From CAZKUR01 sp964556005 (GTDB taxonomy: Bacteria; Bacteroidota; Ignavibacteria; Ignavibacteriales; Ignavibacteriaceae), in assembly GCA_964556005.1 (NCBI GenBank), contig CAZKUR010000058.1, positions 1-24,712 on the forward strand: DNA of 24,712 nucleotides, written 5' to 3'. Below the pieces are notes generated by a model. That model did not search any database, was not told the DNA's origin, and saw only the letters and a list, made by a program, of their open reading frames with translations. Shown here piece by piece: positions 7,631-14,697 of this stretch; within the stretch, counting starts at the first letter, position 1; every line of letters begins with the position of its first letter. The translations under genes and the position numbers were made by a program.

Positions 7631-9867
7631 AATTCTATTTTAAATGTTGCAGACGGCAAAAACGGCAGCATGTTTACTATCCTTCCGGTATCTCTTTCAA
7701 AATAAAAAATATTTTTTCTGTTATAAACATTCAATACATTTAAGCTCAACGATGCTTTTGCAAAAGAGATATCAAAATTCTTTGTAAGACTTAAATCCAA
7801 TCTGTGATAAGTCGGAAGTCTTCCCAAATTAGGATCTGCTAAAATTGTAAAAGGTTTGTAATATCCGAAAAGCGGCCCGATGTTGTAAAGATTATCGAAA
7901 TAAAATTTATCATAATAACCTTCGGTTTGGGTAAAAGGCAGACCTGAATTAAAGAACCAGCTTGCGCTTGCCTCCCATCCGCTGCCGAAAAGATAAGTTA
8001 AACTCAAATTGACTGAATGCCTTATATCGTATCTTGGATATGAGATCCATCCATTAATATTCCGGTATGCCCAGCTTAAAGAATATGAAGCGGTAGCCAT
8101 CATAAATGGTCTTGAATACTGAAGAGAAAACTCGCTGCCGTAGGATTCACCGCTTCCCTCAATAAAATCCGGATCGTTAGCGGTTACTTTGTTATCATTT
8201 ATTTCGGCAATATTCTTCATTTTCTTATAATACAATTCAACATTGAACACGAGGTTTTCAATTCTTCTGAACTCGATTCCGGCAATATAATGAAAAGCTT
8301 CCGGCACTTGTAAATAATCGGGAAGAATCAGCCATGGTTCAAATAATGAAATAATTTCATTTTCATTTGTAATAGTGATAAGTTCCTGTGAATAAATTCC
8401 ATAAGCTGCCTTCAATTTTATTCCCGGTAAAAACGTATAAGATGCACTAACCCGGGGTTCAAAAAAAGGTGCATGATTAACTGAAAGAGAAAGTAAATTA
8501 ACTCTCGTCCCTATATCAACTCCAAAATTTTCGAATCGTAAAAATCTGTATTTTCCATAAAGACTAAAGTGAAGTCCACTATCATAAAATTCCGAATATA
8601 ATCCTTCCAAATTCTGAAACTTCAGACTTGTCTTAACCGATTTTATTTCGTAACCGACTTTTATTTCATCGCGGCTGTCGTATATATTCGTAAAATCGGT
8701 TTTTAAAGTAACATCGGTTAAAGAATTATTTCGTTCTTTGGCATCGCTTTGATTGGGAATTATTTGACCGTTAAATGAACTTAAAGATAAACTTGTTTCC
8801 GAATAAATGGGAACATTCTCCCAGGCCTGGAACCAATACCCGCTTAAAAGATTGTTGCTCCATTTGTAATCGGCTTTCGAAGGATCGTCATTTAACAATT
8901 TATCTTCACTGTTAAATCCAAGCAAAGAAACTTTTGTTAAACTTTTCGTATCCTCCGATTGGAGATTTACTTTAGCCGAAAGATCGTGAAAATTAAACGG
9001 AGCGTCTTTATAGTTTGTGAACTTTTTTAAAACTTGATCGAATAAACTTTGCCTACCAGTGACGATAAAAGATCCTCCGGGAATCGGTCCTTCGACTGCT
9101 CCTTTAGCTGTTAAAAAACTTAAGCTTGCGTTTCCACCGTAGCGGTTTCGATTACCGTCCTTTGTAATTAAATTTAAAACAGATGATAATCTATCGCCAT
9201 ATTCGGCAGGAAATCCACCTTTATAAAACTCAACTGCATTTATCATTTCCGGATCAATGATTGAGAACAATCCCAAAGCATGAAAAGGATTATATACTGT
9301 TACACCATTGAGCAAAACAAGATTCTGATTGCTCGGGCTTCCTCTTACATAATACCTCGCCGATACATCTCCGGTCGATTGGACGCCAGGTAAAAATCTC
9401 AGCGATCTGAAAATATCTGTTTCCACTCCTTTTGGTATAAGTTCTATTTGTTTGGCAGTTAATTTTTGGACCGAAATATCGGTTTCATTTTTAATATTTT
9501 CTTTCTGCCCGATTTTTTCAATAACCCCGAGCTGAATACTTGAAGGCGCCAATTCAATCTTCACTTGTGTAATTGAATTTGCTCTTACATACACTTTAAT
9601 ATTTTTATTTTGATAGCCTAAAAACGTTATTCTCAAATTGTAATTTCTATTCGGGGGAATCCCGGTAATAGTAAATATTCCTCTTAAGTCGGCAGCAGCC
9701 CCGGTTCTTAATCCTTCAATAAGTGCGTTGGCATAAGGAAGCGCTTCACCGCTGAGCGAATCAACTACTATTCCCCTAATTGAACCTGTCTGTTGAGCAA
9801 TTAAACTTACAGAAAAGAAAATGAAGTATGATAAGAAATAAATTAAAGCTAATTTTTTTTTCAGCAT
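7627..9867 (-). CDS. TonB-dependent outer-membrane receptor with CarboxypepD_reg-like domain
   Basis: This 746-residue protein has a signal peptide ending at about residue 24 (SLIAQQ). The CarboxypepD_reg-like domain covers about 28-108, starting GSIRGIVVDSLSGEALPYAN. The plug (about 120-230) contains IFRSLRFLPGVQSTGDVSARYYVRG and LLNGVTVYNPFHALGLFS. A beta-barrel continues to a C-terminal strand ending FKIEL. The family imports large or scarce nutrients through the outer membrane using TonB/ExbBD energy. There is no SusD-like neighbour. The DUF4249-like partner and the lack of a long STN domain argue against both a polysaccharide-utilisation locus and an anti-sigma-controlled receptor. It heads a three-gene operon. 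Its upstream side faces the hemF remnant. Confidence 0.88.
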   Translation of the reverse strand: MLKKKLALIYFLSYFIFFSVSLIAQQTGSIRGIVVDSLSGEALPYANALIEGLRTGAAADLRGIFTITGIPPNRNYNLRITFLGYQNKNIKVYVRANSITQVKIELAPSSIQLGVIEKIGQKENIKNETDISVQKLTAKQIELIPKGVETDIFRSLRFLPGVQSTGDVSARYYVRGSPSNQNLVLLNGVTVYNPFHALGLFSIIDPEMINAVEFYKGGFPAEYGDRLSSVLNLITKDGNRNRYGGNASLSFLTAKGAVEGPIPGGSFIVTGRQSLFDQVLKKFTNYKDAPFNFHDLSAKVNLQSEDTKSLTKVSLLGFNSEDKLLNDDPSKADYKWSNNLLSGYWFQAWENVPIYSETSLSLSSFNGQIIPNQSDAKERNNSLTDVTLKTDFTNIYDSRDEIKVGYEIKSVKTSLKFQNLEGLYSEFYDSGLHFSLYGKYRFLRFENFGVDIGTRVNLLSLSVNHAPFFEPRVSASYTFLPGIKLKAAYGIYSQELITITNENEIISLFEPWLILPDYLQVPEAFHYIAGIEFRRIENLVFNVELYYKKMKNIAEINDNKVTANDPDFIEGSGESYGSEFSLQYSRPFMMATASYSLSWAYRNINGWISYPRYDIRHSVNLSLTYLFGSGWEASASWFFNSGLPFTQTEGYYDKFYFDNLYNIGPLFGYYKPFTILADPNLGRLPTYHRLDLSLTKNFDISFAKASLSLNVLNVYNRKNIFYFERDTGRIVNMLPFLPSATFKIEL

Positions 9868-10028
9868 CCTGTAAATAGCGGTAATAATCTTCTCAATTAA
9901 TGTAATATAGATAAAAATTTATTCGCCCAATTAATTCGATTATCAAAATCTAAAATTTCTCCCGACTTAATTAATATTGGGTTGATAAATATAAATAATT
10001 TTGATTACTTGAGAAGCATATTTATTAA
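9868..10028. other. Leader region of the receptor operon, no gene seen
   Basis: This is 161 bp of AT-rich sequence between the receptor start and the hemF remnant. It must hold the minus-strand promoter of the receptor operon, but I could not pick out a convincing one. I found no HemF-like coding sequence on the plus strand here, so the missing part of hemF is not present next to its remnant. Confidence 0.5.
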
Positions 10029-10307
10029 TTCCTTTCTTTAAATTCTACTATAATATCCGGAAGAAAAGATGAAACATTTACGGAAGACGATAAAGAATTT
10101 CAATTAATCAGAAGAGGAAGACACGTTGAGTTCAATTTAATTTATGACAGGGGAACTGTATTCGGTTTAAAATCGAGAGGAAATATCGAATCAATTTTTA
10201 TTTCTCTTCCGCCGGTAGTTAAATTTGCTTTTAACTCGAATCCTGAAATTTTAATGAAGTACGAAGAGATGATGAAATTGTATCAGCCAATGGATTGTGT
10301 GAAATAA
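10029..10307 (+). pseudogene. hemF: hemF remnant (C-terminal part of coproporphyrinogen III oxidase)
   Basis: An open frame of 92 codons without an ATG start ends at TAA 10305-10307. From about 10056 its translation follows the C-terminus of aerobic coproporphyrinogen III oxidase: RRGRHVEFNLIYDRGTVFGL, then GNIESIFISLPPVVKF, then YQPMDCVK. In intact HemF the block EFNLVYDRGT.FGL..GGRTESILMSLPP is nearly invariant and the end reads DW(V/L). Here one of the GG glycines is Arg and the terminal Trp is Cys. The N-terminal two thirds, including the substrate and catalytic regions, are absent. HemF converts coproporphyrinogen III to protoporphyrinogen IX with oxygen; this piece cannot do so. The frame is still open, so the loss looks recent. 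The breakpoint is near 10030-10055, next to the receptor operon. Confidence 0.8.
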
Positions 10308-10680
10308 GTTTCACAATTCTGATGCTGGATACTCGATGTTTGTTATTGGTAATTTGTGTCTTGTCCTGAAATAAGGTTTATGGCTCGATGATTTTGTTTC
10401 GTCATCACGAAATCAGATACAAGTTTAGTGAGTAGATAATTTGAAAAATATAAGCTCAGTTGTGATGTATACTTGGCAGTTTGAATCGTTATTATTGGGA
10501 GTAGAAATTATTAAGATAGTTAAACAAAACATACTTATTTTCCTTTCAAATTTTCAATTATTTTTTAACAACAGTTTCATCATTTTCTTAACTGCCGAGA
10601 AGTCAATTTTTCTGCCATCCATGCTGCTCAATTCATAGTATCAATCAATTTCTTACCTTTTAATTGGAAAGACAAATTTA
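10308..10680. other. Non-genic stretch with heptamer repeats and a hairpin
   Basis: No convincing gene is seen in this 370-bp stretch. At 10321-10341 there are three tandem heptamers of the form GATGCTG-GATACTC-GATGTTT. At 10397-10412 TTTCGT and ACGAAA form a hairpin with a 4-nt loop. Around the hairpin, CTTGT (10360-10364) and ACAAG (10419-10423) form a weak outer inverted repeat. The TTG-started open frame at 10441-10638 has no ribosome site and no recognisable sequence. Confidence 0.4.
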
Positions 10681-10688
10681 TATATTTG
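10681..10688 (+). promoter_or_regulatory. Candidate Bacteroidota-type -7 element before the helicase
   Basis: TATATTTG matches the TAnnTTTG -7 consensus known for Bacteroidetes and lies 54 bp before the helicase start. No TTTG at the expected -33 distance was found, so support is partial. Confidence 0.3.
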
Positions 10689-10741
10689 CAGTTCGAAAAA
10701 TCGAAATTTTAACAATAAATTGAAGAAAATTGAAAAAAAAT

Positions 10742-12922
10742 ATGAACTTAAAATTATTGAATGATGCTCAAAAAAAAGCAGTAGAATACGACGGGGGACC
10801 TTCAATGATTGTTGCGGGTGCCGGATCAGGGAAAACCCGTGTGTTGACCTACAAAGTCGCTTATTTGATTGAAAAGGGTTATAAGCCGGAATCAATTCTT
10901 GCTTTAACATTTACAAATAAAGCTGCAAATGAAATGAAAGACCGGATCCGTGAACTGGTTGGAGCTAAAGCCGACCATATTTGGATGGGTACGTTTCATT
11001 CTATCTTTGCAAGAATTCTAAGAATTGAAGCAAAAAACATTAACTATGCAAGCAATTTTTCAATTTACGATACCGAAGACTCTTTGTCTTCAGTACAAAA
11101 TGTAATTTCGGGTCTGGAAATAGAAATTGAATCCCTTACACCAAATTCCGTTCGTCACCGGATAAGCTTTTTGAAAAACCATATGATCTTACCCGATGAA
11201 TACAGGAAAACTATAGCAAAGTCATTTGTTGAGGAAAAGATTGCACAGATCTTTGAAGAGTATCAAAAAAGATTGGTTGAAAATAATGCAATGGATTTTG
11301 ACGACCTGCTCCTGAAACCTATCGAGTTATTCAACAAAAACGACAAGATACATCAAAAATATAAAAAGAAGTTCAGCTACATTTTAGTTGATGAATTTCA
11401 AGATACCAACAAAGCCCAGTACGAGCTTATGAAATTGTTGACACCAACCGGCAATAAAGTTTGTGTCGTCGGAGACGATGCACAAAGCATTTACAGTTGG
11501 AGAGGTGCAAGCCTCGATAACATGCTTTATTTCGAAAAAGATTTCAAGAAGCACAAAGTCTTTAAGCTTGAACAAAATTACCGTTCGACAAAAACTATTC
11601 TTGCTGCTGCCGATTCGGTAATTAAAAATAATAAATCGCAAATTGTTAAAACTCTCTGGACTGAAAACAACGACGGCGACCGTTTGACTTTAATAAGATG
11701 TTCGGATGAAAAAGATGAAGCTTTTCAAATTGCAAAATTTATAAAACAGGAAGTTTCAAAGAAGAAACTTTCGTTGAAAGATTTTGCAATACTCTACCGG
11801 ACAAATGCACAATCCAGGGCACTTGAAGATGTGTTCAGAAGAGAAAAAATCCCGTATAGAATTATCGGCGGTGTCGAATTTTACAGGCGTAAAGAAGTAA
11901 AGGACGTCATTGCTTACTTAAGAGTTATTTCCAATACAAAAGACGAGGAAAGTCTTTTAAGAATTATGAATTTCCCTCAAAGAGGAATCGGAAATACTAC
12001 TATAACAAGGATGATAGCATTCGCAAGAAAGCATAATATTACTTTGTTCGATACAATGTCCCGGGTATTCGAAGTAATCAACATCAAAGAGAGAATCCAG
12101 AAAAATGTAAAACAGTTCAAGCAGCTGCTGGATAAATATATCGGATTGAAAGATCAATTGTCGGTCGGCGAGCTCTCCCGTGCTTTGGTTGACGAACTTG
12201 GAATTTTAAGAATGTTTAAAGAAGAACGTACTTCGGAATCATTAAGCAGGTTTGAAAATATATCCGGCCTTCTCGCCGAGTTAAGTGAATATTCTAATTC
12301 CAAGAAAGAAGCGCACCTGGAACAATTCCTTCAGGAGGTATCATTGATCGCGGATGTGGATACTTATGATGAAGAAAAAAATTCGGTAACTATGATGACT
12401 GTCCACAGTGCTAAAGGCCTTGAATTTCCGATAGTTTTTATTTCCGGTTGTGAAGAAGATATCTTCCCGCTTTCCAACAGGTTTAACCCTGACGCTTCAC
12501 TCGAAGAAGAAAGAAGATTGTTTTACGTTGCAGTAACGAGGGCAAAATCAAAAGTTTACCTTTTGCATGCCCGTTCCCGTTACAGGTTCGGTGAAGTTGC
12601 ATATCAAAGCAGATCGAGATTCATCGATGAGTTAACTCCTGAATTGGTTGCGGAAGTAAATGGCGGTATCGGCAGAAAATCAAATAGAAAATCGAAAAAG
12701 GAAATCTACTACGAGTACTTTGAGAATATGGACTATGAGGATTTCTCACAGGAAAATAATTCATTGAAACCGGGAAGCCGTGTGATGCACGATAAATTCG
12801 GTTTAGGAAAAGTTACGCAGGTAACCGGTGCAGGCGATATGCAGAAGGCAACGGTTGTTTTCGAGGGAAACAATGTAAAACAATTAATGCTTAAATTTGC
12901 AAAGTTGAAAGTTCTTAATTAA
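10742..12922 (+). CDS. pcrA: UvrD/PcrA-family 3'-5' DNA helicase
   Basis: This is a superfamily 1A helicase of 726 residues from the ATG at 10742. The motifs run in order: Q-motif LNDAQKKAV, Walker A AGAGSGKT (25-32), motif Ia ALTFTNKAANEM, Walker B DEFQDTNKAQ, motif III DDAQSIYSWRGA, motif IV QNYRST, motif V TVHSAKGLEF and motif VI FYVAVTRAKS. A C-terminal Tudor-like tail follows (GSRVMHDKFGLGKVTQV), as in PcrA/UvrD. The enzyme unwinds DNA in nucleotide excision and mismatch repair and removes RecA or stalled polymerase. A TTG at 10730 would add four residues (MKKN) before the ATG; the ATG is preferred. No strong ribosome site is present. It is monocistronic as far as can be seen, with 190 bp before the next gene. 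Confidence 0.95.
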   Translation: MNLKLLNDAQKKAVEYDGGPSMIVAGAGSGKTRVLTYKVAYLIEKGYKPESILALTFTNKAANEMKDRIRELVGAKADHIWMGTFHSIFARILRIEAKNINYASNFSIYDTEDSLSSVQNVISGLEIEIESLTPNSVRHRISFLKNHMILPDEYRKTIAKSFVEEKIAQIFEEYQKRLVENNAMDFDDLLLKPIELFNKNDKIHQKYKKKFSYILVDEFQDTNKAQYELMKLLTPTGNKVCVVGDDAQSIYSWRGASLDNMLYFEKDFKKHKVFKLEQNYRSTKTILAAADSVIKNNKSQIVKTLWTENNDGDRLTLIRCSDEKDEAFQIAKFIKQEVSKKKLSLKDFAILYRTNAQSRALEDVFRREKIPYRIIGGVEFYRRKEVKDVIAYLRVISNTKDEESLLRIMNFPQRGIGNTTITRMIAFARKHNITLFDTMSRVFEVINIKERIQKNVKQFKQLLDKYIGLKDQLSVGELSRALVDELGILRMFKEERTSESLSRFENISGLLAELSEYSNSKKEAHLEQFLQEVSLIADVDTYDEEKNSVTMMTVHSAKGLEFPIVFISGCEEDIFPLSNRFNPDASLEEERRLFYVAVTRAKSKVYLLHARSRYRFGEVAYQSRSRFIDELTPELVAEVNGGIGRKSNRKSKKEIYYEYFENMDYEDFSQENNSLKPGSRVMHDKFGLGKVTQVTGAGDMQKATVVFEGNNVKQLMLKFAKLKVLN

Positions 12923-13012
12923 TTATCGGCGGGCGTCTTTAATTAAAATATATTTTTTTTACTGAGGCCGGATCTTTAATTCTTATAATTAAATTTTTAG
13001 CAATACTTGGCA

Positions 13013-13036
13013 AAAATGTTGTTCATAAAACATTTT
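13013..13036. promoter_or_regulatory. Inverted repeat upstream of the phosphofructokinase gene
   Basis: AAAATGTT (13013-13020) and AACATTTT (13029-13036) form an 8-bp inverted repeat with an 8-nt spacer. It lies 91 bp after the helicase stop and 76 bp before the pfk start, followed by TATAAT at 13055-13060. It may be an operator for pfk or a weak terminator of the helicase gene; the lack of GC pairs favours a protein-binding site. Confidence 0.4.
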
Positions 13037-13112
13037 ATAAAGTGAAGTTTACCTTATAATAAAGATTTGGCTTACAGATGTTAAACACATTATGATTAAG
13101 GAGAATGATGAG

Positions 13113-14501
13113 ATGTCAATAGCGCCTAAGAAACTTGCTATTTTGGTCGGAGGCGGCCCGGCTCCCGGTATAAATAGCGTAATCGGCGCTGCTACAATTA
13201 GAGCAGCGGTAGAGGGTGTAGATGTAATTGGAATTAAAGATGGATTTAAGTGGGTAATGCAGGGCGACATTTCACACGTTAAAGATTTAACCATCCATGG
13301 TGTAAGCAGAATTCATTTTAGGGGCGGATCTTACATTGGAATATCAAGGCACAATCCTACAAAAGATAAAAAAAATCTTGAAAATACTGTTACTTCGCTT
13401 TTAAGATTAAATGTCGATAAGCTGATTACAATCGGCGGCGATGATACGGCATTCAGCGCTTTGAAAATAAATGAAGTCGCAGCAGGAAGAATTAAAGTTG
13501 TTCATGTTCCGAAAACAATCGACAACGATCTCGATCTGCCGCATGGTATTCCTACATTTGGATTTCAAACAGCAAGACATATCGGAGTTGAGCTTGTAAA
13601 AAATTTAATGGTCGATGCCCAAACAACTTCAAGATGGTATTTCGTTATCACTATGGGAAGGAAGGCAGGCCACCTGGCGCTTGGTATCGGGAAAGCTACC
13701 GGAGCAACAATGACTGTTATTCCCGAAGAATTTCCAGGATCTGTTATTAAATTAGGACATGTGGTGGATATCCTGGTCGGTGCAATTATAAAGAGATTAA
13801 GCTACGGTAAAAGAGACGGCGTTGCAATTTTAGCCGAAGGTTTAGTGGAACATCTTGCAACAGACGATCTTGAAGAATTGGTTGATATCGAAAGAGATGC
13901 ACACGACAACATCCGCCTTGCAGAAATAAATTTTGGTGAAATCTTAAAATCAAAAGTAAATGAAAGATTAAAACAATTCGGGATAAAATCGACCATCGTG
14001 GCAAAAAATATCGGATATGAATTACGCTGTGCCGATCCTATTCCTTATGACATGGAATATACCAGGGATCTTGGTTTTTCGGCAGCGCAGTTTATTTTGT
14101 ACGGCGGAAGCGGTGCGATGGTCTCTATTCAAAACGGACATTTTGTACCGATTTTCTTTAATGATATTTTAGATCCCGTTACTCAAAAAACCAAAGTTAG
14201 AATGGTTGACCCGGCATCGGAATCTTTTTTTATTGCCAGACGTTATATGCTTAGATTAAGTAAAGCAGATTTCGAAGATCCTCATGAACTAGCAAAGTAT
14301 GCAGCGACTTGTGGAATATCGCTGGAAGAATTTCAAAAGCAATTCTACTACTTAATCGAAAATGATTTGCTTTATAAACATGTTGAAGAGGGAAATATTT
14401 CATTGGCTGCGGATGCCACAGAAACAAATAAAGCATTTCAGCCTGTTAAAAACGGCAAAGATAACGATGAAAACGGAAACGATTTAATTCCGGGGAAATA
14501 A
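13113..14501 (+). CDS. Phosphofructokinase, pyrophosphate-type active site
   Basis: This PFK-A superfamily enzyme has 462 residues from ATG 13113 and phosphorylates fructose 6-phosphate at C1 in glycolysis. Motifs: phosphate loop GGGPAPGIN (13-21), GGDD (108-111), PKTIDND (133-139) and MGR (181-183). ATP-dependent enzymes have GGDGS/T and PGTIDND. Asp111 and Lys134 are the residues known to switch the family to pyrophosphate, so PPi is the likely phosphoryl donor and the reaction is reversible. The protein is longer than the 320-residue bacterial ATP enzyme, with a C-terminal extension from about residue 360. Start choice: AAGGAG at 13098-13103 lies 9 nt before ATG 13113, better than the in-frame ATG at 13092, which adds seven residues. 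A strong hairpin follows. Confidence 0.9.
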   Translation: MSIAPKKLAILVGGGPAPGINSVIGAATIRAAVEGVDVIGIKDGFKWVMQGDISHVKDLTIHGVSRIHFRGGSYIGISRHNPTKDKKNLENTVTSLLRLNVDKLITIGGDDTAFSALKINEVAAGRIKVVHVPKTIDNDLDLPHGIPTFGFQTARHIGVELVKNLMVDAQTTSRWYFVITMGRKAGHLALGIGKATGATMTVIPEEFPGSVIKLGHVVDILVGAIIKRLSYGKRDGVAILAEGLVEHLATDDLEELVDIERDAHDNIRLAEINFGEILKSKVNERLKQFGIKSTIVAKNIGYELRCADPIPYDMEYTRDLGFSAAQFILYGGSGAMVSIQNGHFVPIFFNDILDPVTQKTKVRMVDPASESFFIARRYMLRLSKADFEDPHELAKYAATCGISLEEFQKQFYYLIENDLLYKHVEEGNISLAADATETNKAFQPVKNGKDNDENGNDLIPGK

Positions 14502-14513
14502 AAATTAAGAATC

Positions 14514-14547
14514 TGCCGGGATGATAAATACAAAGATCATCCCGGCA
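14514..14547. terminator. Strong bidirectional terminator hairpin
   Basis: The arms TGCCGGGATGAT (14514-14525) and ATCATCCCGGCA (14536-14547) are perfectly complementary over 12 bp with a 10-nt loop. The hairpin begins 13 bp after the pfk stop on the plus strand and 14 bp beyond the stop of the small transporter subunit on the minus strand, so it ends both units. No long T-tract follows on either side. Confidence 0.75.
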
Positions 14548-14560
14548 AATAATTAAAGTT

Positions 14561-14671
14561 CTACTTTCCTCTTTCCGATTTAATAACTTTGTAAAAACAA
14601 TAAACCGTAAGTGTAATAATAATTCCCCAGGCCAAAGCCAAAAAGACTATTCCATCAATACTGATTTTCAT
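14561..14671 (-). CDS. MetS-like small subunit of an NSS-family transporter
   Basis: This 36-residue protein has a single membrane helix: MKISIDGIVFLALAWG, then a hydrophobic IIITLTVYCFYKV and the charged tail KSERGK. It starts 26 bp after the stop of the LeuT-like symporter with AAGGAA upstream of its ATG. Size, sequence style and position match the MetS-type small subunits known next to NSS transporters (MetP/MetS methionine-alanine importer of Corynebacterium, Pfam MaAIMP_sms). Family resemblance is from memory and position, not a search. It would sit in the inner membrane and be needed for assembly or activity of the symporter. The hairpin 14514-14547 follows directly. Confidence 0.72.
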   Translation of the reverse strand: MKISIDGIVFLALAWGIIITLTVYCFYKVIKSERGK

Positions 14672-14697
14672 TTATCTATTCCTTAAAAATAAATTTT

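Noticed and set aside
7627..9867. The receptor considered as a SusC in a polysaccharide-utilisation locus
   Set aside because: There is no SusD-like gene and no glycoside hydrolase, and the partner is of the DUF4249 type.
10554..10622. A minus-strand 22-codon frame reading MDGRKIDFSAVKKMMKLLLK
   Set aside because: The composition looks protein-like, but it is too short, the frame upstream closes within nine codons, and no partner or ribosome site supports it.
10441..10638. A TTG-started 65-codon hydrophobic frame before the helicase
   Set aside because: It has no ribosome binding site and no family likeness; its hydrophobicity follows from T-rich sequence.
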